Assembly (NCBI RefSeq): GCF_009695775.1
Contig: NZ_VUNG01000004.1
Location: 1-64,000 of the forward strand
DNA length: 64,000 bases
Direction of reading: 5' to 3'
Source of the DNA: Hallella mizrahii
GTDB taxonomy: Bacteria; Bacteroidota; Bacteroidia; Bacteroidales; Bacteroidaceae
The notes beneath the pieces were generated by a model. The model made no database searches. It was not told the DNA's origin and worked only from the letters and a program-made list of their open reading frames with translations. Below, piece after piece: positions 54,128 through 62,126 of this stretch (position 1 is its first letter; each line of letters begins with the position of its first letter). A program made the position numbers and the translations under genes.

Positions 54128-55336
54128 ATGAAACACACCTTGAAGTGCGCTGTGGTTTTGATGCTATCGATGAATGTATTGGAATCACCGGCACAGTTTT
54201 ACACTGCTGAGAAAGTCGGTCCGGCTGCCGACACGTTATCCATTTCCACGGACCCTTACGTCCGTGACGTACTTCACGAAACAAAGCCAAAGCCCGAGGC
54301 TGAGACAGAGACCAAGAAAAAGTCCGTCTTCAGACTGCCTTTGCCTTCGTTTCTGACCGCAAAGTTAGGAAACAAACTGCCAACTTCCAACAACGCCCAA
54401 AGAAAAGTGCAGGAAAAGAGCGAAAAAAGTTTTGGAAAATCATCCAGAAAAGTTGTAAAACAGCCTGTTTTGCCCTTCCTCAGCACCTCTGACAGCCTAC
54501 TTCTAAACATCCTTGAAAAGCGGCTAACAATCTGTATGCCACTTGATTACTTAACCGTTACCTCGCCTTACGGCTACCGTCAGGATCCCTTTATCAAGTG
54601 CCGTACATTCCATGATGGCATAGATGCCATTGGTATAAACGGATTTACCTATAGCATGCTCCCGGGCAGGGTGACCGCCGTCCGTCATGGCAACACCGGC
54701 TACGGCAACTATGTCATCATCGATCATGGCAATCTCCGCTGCCTCTATGGTCACCTTGGTGAGATCTACGCCAAGGAGGGAACGATGGTACAGGCAGGGA
54801 CAGTCGTAGGACTTGTCGGTTCTACAGGCCGTTCCACCGGTCCGCATCTCCATTTGCAACTTCAGCGGCTTGCGGTCAACAACAGCTGGACAAGTGTTGA
54901 TCCACTGCCATTCATCCAAGCGCTGAATCAGCAAGTGGAGTCCTTCAACGAGCGACTTGCAGAAATCGCCGGCAAGGACTCTCATATATATAATAATGTA
55001 GAGACAGACGCGAAGGAGCTGACCATCGAGAACCTCTATGCCGCACTGAAGAAACACGGCATCAAATATCCGAAGATTGTCCTTGCCCAGGCCATACTTG
55101 AAACTGGACACTTCCGTTCCCGTGTCTGCAACGAATATAATAACCTCTTCGGGCTAAGGCACTCTAAGGGCTACTATAGCTTCAACCACTGGGAGGAGAG
55201 TGTCATCGCATATCGGGATAAGGTACAGTACAAGCATCGTAATGGAGAAGACTATTACGCATTTCTTAAACGAATAGGCTATTCTACCTCTAGAGACTAC
55301 GTTCGAAAAGTCCGTGAGTTAGTATACCAGCTGTAA
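54128..55336 (+). CDS. Exported two-domain cell-wall hydrolase (M23 peptidase plus glucosaminidase)
   Basis: A 402-residue secreted protein with signal peptide (MKHTLKCAVVLMLSMNVLES). A basic linker precedes a LytM/M23 metallopeptidase (about 140-265): CRTFHDGIDAIG gives His-x3-Asp, YGHLGEIYAKEGTMVQAGTV follows, and GPHLHLQL gives His-x-His. The C-terminal part (about 295-402) is a GH73-type glucosaminidase (KIVLAQAILETGHFRSRVCN, the catalytic Glu, then NNLFGLRHSKGYYSF). It would cut both peptide and glycan bonds, as needed to open the wall for a conjugation channel. It has its own promoter. Confidence 0.9.
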   Translation: MKHTLKCAVVLMLSMNVLESPAQFYTAEKVGPAADTLSISTDPYVRDVLHETKPKPEAETETKKKSVFRLPLPSFLTAKLGNKLPTSNNAQRKVQEKSEKSFGKSSRKVVKQPVLPFLSTSDSLLLNILEKRLTICMPLDYLTVTSPYGYRQDPFIKCRTFHDGIDAIGINGFTYSMLPGRVTAVRHGNTGYGNYVIIDHGNLRCLYGHLGEIYAKEGTMVQAGTVVGLVGSTGRSTGPHLHLQLQRLAVNNSWTSVDPLPFIQALNQQVESFNERLAEIAGKDSHIYNNVETDAKELTIENLYAALKKHGIKYPKIVLAQAILETGHFRSRVCNEYNNLFGLRHSKGYYSFNHWEESVIAYRDKVQYKHRNGEDYYAFLKRIGYSTSRDYVRKVRELVYQL

Positions 55337-55615
55337 TATATTATCTGCATGGTTCAACAATAACCTATGCTTTTACAGATATACATAAAAATATTATGCT
55401 AAATATTTGTGATTTAAAGGGAAATTTCGTAATTTTGAAAGAAAATTTAGACTTGGTTATTCAAGAAGCAAATTAGATATAAATTTAATAGATCAAAATT
55501 GATAGGGTATATTTGTTTAGAAGTATTTGGCTTACAAACGATAATAATAAGTTATCCACCCTAAAAATGTACTTAATATTAGAGTTCAATACATTTTAAA
55601 TAATTAATATAAGTT

Positions 55616-57067
55616 ATGGAGAAAAGACTTTTACTCATATTTGTAGCGTTGCTGACCGTAATCGGCAGTTTCGCGCAAGGCAAGTATGTCACTGTTGACG
55701 GCTTGAAGTACTTCTTGCGTTCAGATTCAAAGGAAGCCATTCTCTTTGCTAACTCTTACAGCGGAGACATCACGGTGCCTGAGAAAATTACGGATGAAGG
55801 CGTGGAATACACAGTCACTGCGTTTGCTGACGATTGCTTCAAAGAATGCGAATCATTGACAAGTGTTACCATCCCCTCGTCCGTGACATCGCTGGGTGAC
55901 TATTGCTTTTTCTACTGTTCCAGTCTGACAAACATTACTATTCCCTCGTCCGTGACATCGCTGGGATCTAGTTGCTTTTCCGCGTGCAAAAGTCTGACAA
56001 GTATTACCATTCCATCGTCCGTGACATCGTTGAGCGAAAATTGCTTTCGCGACTGCAGAAGTCTGACAAGCATCACCATCCCCTCGTCCGTGACATCGCT
56101 TGGCGAAGCTTGCTTTTACGACTGCTACGGTCTGACAAGAATTACCATCCCCTCGTCTGTGACATCGCTGGGTGGAGGTTGCTTTTACAACTGCACCCGT
56201 CTGACAAGCATTACCATCCCCTCGTCCGTGACATCGCTGCCAAACCAATGCTTTAAAGGCTGCTGGGGTCTGATAAGCATTACCATCCCTGAGTCCGTGA
56301 CATCACTGGGGTTAGATTGCTTTCGCGACTGCAGAAGTCTGACAAGCATTACCATCCCCTCGTCCGTGACATCGCTGGGGTTGGATTGCTTTTCCGGCTG
56401 CACAAATCTGACAAACATTACCTGTAAGAATCCGACCCCACCTTCTTTGGCATCAGATGCTTTTGATAATAATACGTGTTTAGTTAGTACGCTTTACGTT
56501 CCCGATGTGAATGCTTACAAGTCTGCGAAAGGTTGGAAGAATTTCAAATATATCAAAGAGATTACTTCCGGTGGTGACGACAAAACTGGAGAGCCATGCG
56601 CCATGCCGACCATCGGCTATGCTGACGGACATTTGAAGTTCACCGACACCACCGAGGGCGCGAAATACCACTGCACACTGACCTGCTCGGATGTTCAGAG
56701 CGACAAGCTCTATGAGGACGGTGATGTTAGCCTAGCCGCTTGTTACGACATTAGCGTCTATGCCACGGCCGACGGCTTTAAGCCCTCCGATAAGGCCACT
56801 GCCAAGCTCTATTGGGTGAAGGCTGACGGAAACCTTACGACCGACAACATCAACACTTCCAAGATGCGCGGCGTAGTAGTGACCTCTGATGGCGGCATTG
56901 TCGCCGTCAGCGGGCTCAGCGACGGCGAGAAGGTGGAGTTCTACACCACCGATGGGAAACTGATAGGCAGTCAAAAGACTGTCAGCGGTTCGGCCAGCAT
57001 CGCTACGTCTGAACAAATTGTCATTTGCAAAGTAGGAAACTCTAGTATCAAAATAATAGTGAAGTAA
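55616..57067 (+). CDS. Secreted BspA-like leucine-rich-repeat protein with cysteine ladder
   Basis: A 483-residue exported protein with signal MEKRLLLIFVALLTVIGSFA. Residues 81-264 are eight 23-residue repeats of the form LTSITIPSSVTSLGxxCFxxC, each with two cysteines. Canonical BspA repeats have AF where this one has CF. A region of about 150 residues follows, and the C-terminus (EFYTTDGKLIGSQKTVSGS, then VICKVGNSSIKIIVK) looks like a type IX secretion sorting domain. BspA proteins bind fibronectin and other host or bacterial surfaces. It sits between conjugation genes as cargo. Confidence 0.85.
   Translation: MEKRLLLIFVALLTVIGSFAQGKYVTVDGLKYFLRSDSKEAILFANSYSGDITVPEKITDEGVEYTVTAFADDCFKECESLTSVTIPSSVTSLGDYCFFYCSSLTNITIPSSVTSLGSSCFSACKSLTSITIPSSVTSLSENCFRDCRSLTSITIPSSVTSLGEACFYDCYGLTRITIPSSVTSLGGGCFYNCTRLTSITIPSSVTSLPNQCFKGCWGLISITIPESVTSLGLDCFRDCRSLTSITIPSSVTSLGLDCFSGCTNLTNITCKNPTPPSLASDAFDNNTCLVSTLYVPDVNAYKSAKGWKNFKYIKEITSGGDDKTGEPCAMPTIGYADGHLKFTDTTEGAKYHCTLTCSDVQSDKLYEDGDVSLAACYDISVYATADGFKPSDKATAKLYWVKADGNLTTDNINTSKMRGVVVTSDGGIVAVSGLSDGEKVEFYTTDGKLIGSQKTVSGSASIATSEQIVICKVGNSSIKIIVK
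55856..56407 (+). repeat. 69-bp tandem repeats in the LRR gene
   Basis: Eight in-frame 69-bp units, several sharing long identical blocks such as CCCTCGTCCGTGACATCGCT. The near-identity implies recent expansion or gene conversion and potential for slippage. Confidence 0.9.
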
Positions 57068-57136
57068 ATCTCAGACAGATTACTACCATTATTATAATCT
57101 GTTAAACATACATTAGCTATTATCCTAATTATAAGT

Positions 57137-57172
57137 GGTGATGGGCAGAATTTTCTGTTCTATCACCCCTTG
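57137..57172 (+). terminator. Probable terminator after the LRR gene
   Basis: An imperfect stem (GGTGATGGGCAGAA with TTCTGTTCTATCACC) followed by CCCTTGTTTT. The T-run is interrupted, so this is moderately supported. The rest of 57,068-57,433 shows nothing recognisable. Confidence 0.5.
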
Positions 57173-57433
57173 TTTTCCCTTTCATCAGAACCAATCTATT
57201 CTTCAGTACCCCTTTTAATCTTAGCTATCATTATAATTAGATTCTAAGACATTTATTTCAAAAGTTACAAGAAAAGTGAAGAAATAGGACAATATACCCC
57301 ATCGTTACCTCTCTGACAACCTATGGGAACTTCTTAAAGGTAACATCGTTTGTACGAATGTGCCTCTTTTTGAAGAAAATCGACTTTTTTCATCAAATTT
57401 GGCGACGAATCAGCAGTTTATACATGGCTACTG

Positions 57434-57464
57434 TTGCGGTTATGCGGAATAGTTCCTATCTTTG
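57434..57464 (+). promoter_or_regulatory. Promoter of the tra operon
   Basis: TTG (57434-57436), a 20-base gap, TATCTTTG (57457-57464). The leader of about 170 bases is long and could carry regulation. Confidence 0.7.
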
Positions 57465-57643
57465 CAACAGAAAATCATACCGCAAGCACCCGACAGCTTG
57501 CAGGGCCAAGCTCCCTTGGAATACCGGCCTACCAAAAAGGAGCGCGTCTTATACTGTCACACGGAATTATCTTATGCCGCTACGAGGCGGACATAACAGA
57601 GGTGACCAAAACTCCATGACACGAGTTACCAACAACCAACCTT

Positions 57644-58378
57644 ATGAACATACCATTCTTTAACATTGGAAAGTCTCCGGATAAGAGACGCAACAAGATT
57701 TTCGTCGTCGCCAACCAGAAAGGCGGTTGCGGCAAGACCACACTCGGCGTGCTTCTTGCCAACCAACTCGTCCTTAAACATCACTGCCGTCTCGTCGTGC
57801 TTGATGCCGACCCGCAGCGCAGTATCGTCAAGAAACATGAGCAGGACAGAGAGCGCTGGCCACAGCTCCAGCCCCTGTATCAGGTAGTCCCCTGCACCCA
57901 GCTCAGCAGCGAGAAGGATACCCTGAACCTTATCCGGGCCATGCGCAACGAGGACTTCGACTTCATCATCGACACTCCGGGCAGTCTTACCCTTCAGGGC
58001 CTGCTTCCACTGGTGTTCGAGGCCGATGCCATCATCACCCCCATCCAGTTGGAGAAGACCAGCATCAACGGCACGACCGGCTTCATTGACATGACAGCTA
58101 TGGTTGCCAAGGAGAACGGCCTTGAAAAACTGCCACCGTTCTTCTTCGTACCCAACCAGTTCAACAAAAACTGGGGCCGCAAGGACGAGCTTGCCGAACA
58201 GCAGAAGTTCCTCGATCACTTCGCCAAGCTGGGCACCGTCCTTCCGAAGATACCCAACAGCGCCGAGATCCAGCGTTACAGCACGCTCTTCCTCACCGAC
58301 AAGCAACACGAGATTATCGCCCCGTGCTACGACATGCTCTACGACAGCGTTTATAACGAAAAATCCAAATCCGCATGA
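57644..58378 (+). CDS. ParA-family ATPase (TraA of Bacteroidota conjugative elements)
   Basis: A 244-residue deviant-Walker ATPase. Walker A is VANQKGGCGKTTLGVLLANQ; VVLDADPQRS and FDFIIDTPG are the following motifs. Such ATPases head the tra operon of CTnDOT-like elements, with DUF3408 next. The role may be DNA partitioning or positioning of the transfer complex. Stop and next start overlap by 4 bases. Confidence 0.9.
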   Translation: MNIPFFNIGKSPDKRRNKIFVVANQKGGCGKTTLGVLLANQLVLKHHCRLVVLDADPQRSIVKKHEQDRERWPQLQPLYQVVPCTQLSSEKDTLNLIRAMRNEDFDFIIDTPGSLTLQGLLPLVFEADAIITPIQLEKTSINGTTGFIDMTAMVAKENGLEKLPPFFFVPNQFNKNWGRKDELAEQQKFLDHFAKLGTVLPKIPNSAEIQRYSTLFLTDKQHEIIAPCYDMLYDSVYNEKSKSA

Positions 58379-58965
58379 CTGAAGGCACATCTCAACCAAT
58401 GGTTTTCGGGGATATTCACGAACTTCTCCGGAAAGTCAACGGTGAGAGCGAGCCAACATATATGTGGCAGAGTGACAAGCCCAAGGAAGAGGTAACACCG
58501 GAGGAGCTGCCGAAAGACCAAAAAGTGCAATCCTGCGAGCCAAGCCAAAAGCCGGAAGAGGAGCCTTCTCCCAGTGCAAGAGAAACCGATGATGACAAGC
58601 CATCCGAGAGTACGGGAAAAGCCCTTCCCCAAAAGGAACAGCGCAAGTCACGTCCGTCCAGGCATGTCAAGAAGAAAGAATCCAAGGAGGCTGAACGAAC
58701 CGAGACAAAAGAGTCTCTGCCCAATGGGAACCGGACATCATTCTCAAAAGATGACATCCTCTCGCAGATACAAGCCTTCTCCTGTGATTCCGACACCGGA
58801 CGACGGCACTGGGTGTTCCTGCCCGACGATGTGGTGACCACCCTTGAGGCAGTCTATGGCAGCCATCGCATCTCCGCCATCATCACAGCCCTTGCCAGGT
58901 CTTTCATAGATGCCAACAAGGATGATCTTCGTCGGCTCGTCACCCACCGCAGCGGCCTGTTTTGA
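58375..58965 (+). CDS. DUF3408 protein (TraB-like)
   Basis: A 196-residue protein with a Pro/Glu/Lys/Ser-rich middle (about 35-120) and a compact C-terminus (HWVFLPDDVVTTLEAVYGSH, RISAIITALARSFIDANKDD) typical of DUF3408, often paired with ParA. It resembles a ribbon-helix-helix partner of ParA, an inference. Overlaps parA by 4 bases. Confidence 0.82.
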   Translation: MTEGTSQPMVFGDIHELLRKVNGESEPTYMWQSDKPKEEVTPEELPKDQKVQSCEPSQKPEEEPSPSARETDDDKPSESTGKALPQKEQRKSRPSRHVKKKESKEAERTETKESLPNGNRTSFSKDDILSQIQAFSCDSDTGRRHWVFLPDDVVTTLEAVYGSHRISAIITALARSFIDANKDDLRRLVTHRSGLF

Positions 58966-59025
58966 GCAGGGCAGGCAAAAGAGATAATAAAACCGATTAA
59001 GAACCAAAAGAATGAACTGAACACT

Positions 59026-59682
59026 ATGAATACAACCTTCCAACCTAAGACAAAACGAATATTCTGGACACCGGAGCATGACGACATACTTAAGGAACGC
59101 TTTCAATCAGAGTATCTCCACAAGATAGCCGCCCATTTGGGCTTCTCGCTTAGTTCTGTTGCCAAGCATGCCCGTGAGCTCGGTCTCCGCAAGGACAATC
59201 CGACTGGCCGCAACCGTGACGCACGCGCCTTCGTGGAGATGGAATACACCAATCTCAGCTATCAGGAGATGGCAGAGCGCACCGGACTGCACAGGTTCAC
59301 CATCGTAAAGATAGCCCGTGAGCTCGGACTGTCGCGAACCCCGGAGCAGCTCCGCACCATCCGAAGCCGCCGCCGTAAGGAACTCATCCAGAAGGAGCGC
59401 CGCCGCATCATCTTCGGTCTCGACCAGCGAACAAACATAAAGGTAGTGAGCAACAACCAGAAGATCCGTCTTCGGGGTTCCCTCAAACGTCTCGGCTACA
59501 TTCCTGCAACCGACGGCCATACCTTCTTCTACTATCCCGGTCTTCGCCGCCATCCCGTCAAAGAGGCCAACGGCAAGACACTTGGGTTCACTTTTCTGCC
59601 ATTGCCGACAACGTGCGCGGAGGAAACGGAGAAATATTCAGCATCTCCGGCCGTGTCGGCCAATGAGCAGACTTTCAACTAA
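59026..59682 (+). CDS. Tandem helix-turn-helix protein of the tra operon
   Basis: A 218-residue basic protein with two consecutive helix-turn-helix units: WTPEHDDILKERFQSEYLHK then IAAHLGFSLSSVAKHARELG, and LSYQEMAERTGLHRFTIVKI then ARELGLSRT. A basic stretch (RSRRRKELIQKERRRIIF) follows. It may be a regulator or DNA-processing accessory factor of the tra operon. I know of no defined family for the full length. Confidence 0.7.
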   Translation: MNTTFQPKTKRIFWTPEHDDILKERFQSEYLHKIAAHLGFSLSSVAKHARELGLRKDNPTGRNRDARAFVEMEYTNLSYQEMAERTGLHRFTIVKIARELGLSRTPEQLRTIRSRRRKELIQKERRRIIFGLDQRTNIKVVSNNQKIRLRGSLKRLGYIPATDGHTFFYYPGLRRHPVKEANGKTLGFTFLPLPTTCAEETEKYSASPAVSANEQTFN

Positions 59683-59716
59683 ACCAATCAGATAACCAGT
59701 AATCAGACTACCGACT

Positions 59717-60001
59717 ATGAAAACAACAGGAACGATCACGAAAGTCCTGCCCGTAAGGACAGGCACGTCAAAGAAGGGCAGCACATGGGCAGCCCAGCAG
59801 TATGTACTCACAACTGACGGTGACGGCGAGCTGCTCTTGGAAGTCTTCGGACAGAAAGAGATTGACGAGTACGCCATCGCCGAGGGCGAGAAACTGACGG
59901 TGACCTATGTCCCCAAAGTCCACGAGGCAGGCGACAAGGTGTTCGGCAAGAACAGCGTCAACGGCATCGAGCGCGAGGAGTCTCAACCTTTTGCAGAGTA
60001 G
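59717..60001 (+). CDS. DUF3127 OB-fold protein of the conjugative element
   Basis: A 94-residue protein matching DUF3127: GTITKVLPVRTGTSKKGSTW, QQYVLTTDGDGELLLEVFGQ, YAIAEGEKLTVTYVPKV. It is a shorter relative of the chromosomal DUF3127 protein at 22055-22495 and lacks the acidic tip. Single-stranded DNA coating during transfer is a plausible role, not shown. Confidence 0.82.
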   Translation: MKTTGTITKVLPVRTGTSKKGSTWAAQQYVLTTDGDGELLLEVFGQKEIDEYAIAEGEKLTVTYVPKVHEAGDKVFGKNSVNGIEREESQPFAE

Positions 60002-60004
60002 CTT

Positions 60005-61084
60005 ATGGCTTTCACCAGTATAGTAATAGTTATTGTTGTGATTTATGTCTTTGGCTATTCGGGCATGATCGTCTATGACCTCTTCCTCAAGAAGGAGCCC
60101 GTGGAGTTCATGCCCAAGCCCAAGGACGTAGACATCGACATCTCCGACGAGGCAGGGCAGTTCAAGCCCATCGCCGTGGGCAAGGACGAGCCAAAGCATC
60201 AGCCTGCTACATCCCAGCGCCCAGCTGACCAAAAGCCGGATGAAGGCATAGCTGCCGCACAGTCCAATACGGACGGGCAGGTAGAAGAAAGCAGTGAGGA
60301 ACAGAAGTCTGCTACCACATCAGCAGAGTCCTATTCGCCCTCAGCCATACCCTTCCAGTCTGACAATGACAATACAGAAGGTAAGCCATCCGATGACATT
60401 GAGCCCCTCCCCACTGACGCAGAGACCAAGAAACGCATCAATGAGTTAGTCAAGCTCAAACGCCGCGAGATACTGGCAGAGGAGATGACAGCCTTGACTG
60501 AAGCTTGGGATGATAATGAACCGAATAAAGAAGGTGCTGGGACAGAAAAGTCCACTCAAAACGTAGAAACTGATGAGCCAACAGAAGACAAAACAGCAGA
60601 AGTGAAGAAAGAACCATCCGATGCCGTTGAGCCATACGACCTTGAAGTCCGCTTCATTGGTCCTGAGCCTACTGTTTCCCCAGAAGTGTCGAATGCCAAA
60701 GGCGAAGAACTTTCCAAAGGAAAAAATCCTTCAAAGTCAGATTTCCAAGAGAAGACTTCTGCAAAGCCTGCACCTGCAAAGAAGCCAAGACCTCCCAAGC
60801 CACTTAAGCAGCCGGAGTTCCGCAGCGATGCTTACTTCGACATCCTAAAGGTTCAGATTGACGACTCCAAACAGCAGACAAAGCTGCAGGGAGCCCAGAC
60901 AGCCGAGCAAGTCAGCAAGGAGGCTAAGCAAGTTTCTCTCGACGAAGCACAGATTACACTCAGACAAATCAACAATTTATGGGAAAAGAAAGAATCAGAG
61001 CGCGTTCTCGATGAGGACGAGCTCCAAGCGATAGAAAAATCTGAACGGTCGAACCGTGAGGCTCCGCCAGAATTCAATATTTAG
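60005..61084 (+). CDS. TraD-like membrane-anchored conjugation protein
   Basis: A 359-residue protein with one N-terminal membrane helix (about 4-26, SIVIVIVVIYVFGYSG) and a long low-complexity, acidic, Pro/Glu/Lys-rich body. The only denser segment is at the end (ELQKLKR-like helices, DEDELQAIEKSERS). It takes the TraD place between the small DUF3127 gene and traE. Start directly after the DUF3127 stop. Confidence 0.7.
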   Translation: MAFTSIVIVIVVIYVFGYSGMIVYDLFLKKEPVEFMPKPKDVDIDISDEAGQFKPIAVGKDEPKHQPATSQRPADQKPDEGIAAAQSNTDGQVEESSEEQKSATTSAESYSPSAIPFQSDNDNTEGKPSDDIEPLPTDAETKKRINELVKLKRREILAEEMTALTEAWDDNEPNKEGAGTEKSTQNVETDEPTEDKTAEVKKEPSDAVEPYDLEVRFIGPEPTVSPEVSNAKGEELSKGKNPSKSDFQEKTSAKPAPAKKPRPPKPLKQPEFRSDAYFDILKVQIDDSKQQTKLQGAQTAEQVSKEAKQVSLDEAQITLRQINNLWEKKESERVLDEDELQAIEKSERSNREAPPEFNI

Positions 61085-61271
61085 GGTTAGTTTCTCAAAA
61101 GATGAATACGTTTTAGAATGTTATTTAGAGTGTTACTTTCCATTTAGTAAAGATTGATTGATAAGACAGCTTCGGGAAGAGGGCAGCGCCGTGAGGCAAG
61201 GGGATCAGACGGCCACGTGAGTGGCACTCACCCATCTTCCACCTTTCATGTGGTCTTTAAATTGTAACGTA
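61085..61271. other. Gap before traE
   Basis: 190 bases without a gene. Contains a short hairpin (GCCACGTGAGTGGC near 61211-61224) and a G-rich patch (61165-61200). No promoter of the TAnnTTTG form is evident. Confidence 0.4.
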
Positions 61272-61655
61272 ATGAAATATCTTAACAAACTTATGTTACA
61301 AACCATTTCAACCAAAACCATCATGAACTCCTGCATGAGCGCATGCAAGAGAATCCCCGTGAAGCGTGTAGCCGCCTTCCTCGGAATGTTCCTTTTCTGT
61401 GCCGTCATGACCTTCGCCCAGAGCAAGGGAGCCGGCGGATTCCAGAAAGCCATCACCGAGGTGTCGAGCTACCAGACCCCCGTCAGTAACTTGATGAAGG
61501 CCATTGCGGCAGTCATCGCACTCGTCGGCGCATTCAGTATTTATTTCAAAATGCAGAATGGTGACCAGGACGTGAAAAAAGCCATCATGCTGACTATTGG
61601 CGGTTGTGTAGCTTTCCTTGCAATGAGCGAGGCTTTGCCATTGTTCTTCAAGTAG
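61272..61655 (+). CDS. traE: Conjugation protein TraE (DUF4134)
   Basis: A 127-residue hydrophobic protein. An N-terminal leader (MKYLNKLMLQTISTKTIMNS) and signal-like helix (VAAFLGMFLFCAVMTFAQ) precede two membrane helices (LMKAIAAVIALVGAFSIYF, AIMLTIGGCVAFLAMSEA). DUF4134 resembles VirB2-type pilin in position and topology. The start is uncertain; 61293 and 61323 are also possible. Confidence 0.85.
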   Translation: MKYLNKLMLQTISTKTIMNSCMSACKRIPVKRVAAFLGMFLFCAVMTFAQSKGAGGFQKAITEVSSYQTPVSNLMKAIAAVIALVGAFSIYFKMQNGDQDVKKAIMLTIGGCVAFLAMSEALPLFFK

Positions 61656-61679
61656 TTGCAAGCTACAGTAAAACAAGGA

Positions 61680-61716
61680 GTCCGACTTTCCGAATCATCG
61701 GAGTCGGACACCTTTT
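61680..61716 (+). terminator. Hairpin between traE and traF
   Basis: GTCCGACT (61680-61687) pairs with AGTCGGAC (61702-61709), with an inner CCGA/TCGG, followed by ACCTTTT. It may attenuate transcription so that TraE exceeds the downstream proteins. Confidence 0.6.
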
Positions 61717-61782
61717 AACTCTGAAATCTCTATCAAAAACAATATATAATGTAAAATAATATCGCAATAAAACTACGAGATA

Positions 61783-62070
61783 ATGGACATCAATTTCAAC
61801 GGCATCCCGGTTTTCAAGGGACTCCAAAAGCCACTGGAGTTCATGGGCATCCGCGGCAGGTTCCTGACCTATGCCGCCGGAGCCATCGGCCTGAGCTTCC
61901 TCGGTTTCCTGCTGTCCTCCATCCTCTTCGGCAAGCTCGTCGGCTTCATCGTTATGGTCTGCCTCGCCGCAGTGGGAATCATCTCCATCTACGTCAAGCA
62001 ACGCAGCGGACTGCACAGCAAGAAGCGGCACCACGGCATCTACTTCTTTTACAAAATGTATGATCGGTAG
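61783..62070 (+). CDS. traF: Conjugation protein TraF (DUF4133, VirB3-like)
   Basis: A 95-residue membrane protein with the DUF4133 pattern: INFNGIPVFKGLQKPLEFMG, then RGRFLTYAAG, two helices (about 30-70) and a tail with QRSGLHSKKRHHGIYFF. It is the expected neighbour of TraG. Confidence 0.88.
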   Translation: MDINFNGIPVFKGLQKPLEFMGIRGRFLTYAAGAIGLSFLGFLLSSILFGKLVGFIVMVCLAAVGIISIYVKQRSGLHSKKRHHGIYFFYKMYDR

Positions 62071-62126
62071 CCGCTAACATAAAGAAAATCGAAAACCAAA
62101 ATCAGTTACTACAAACATAACCTACC

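Noticed and set aside
55552..55560. A DnaA-box-like TTATCCACC upstream of the LRR gene
   Set aside because: A single imperfect match in AT-rich DNA is expected by chance.
55856..56407. Regular repeats that could suggest a CRISPR array
   Set aside because: The repeats are in-frame 69-bp units encoding a leucine-rich repeat, with no spacers or cas genes.
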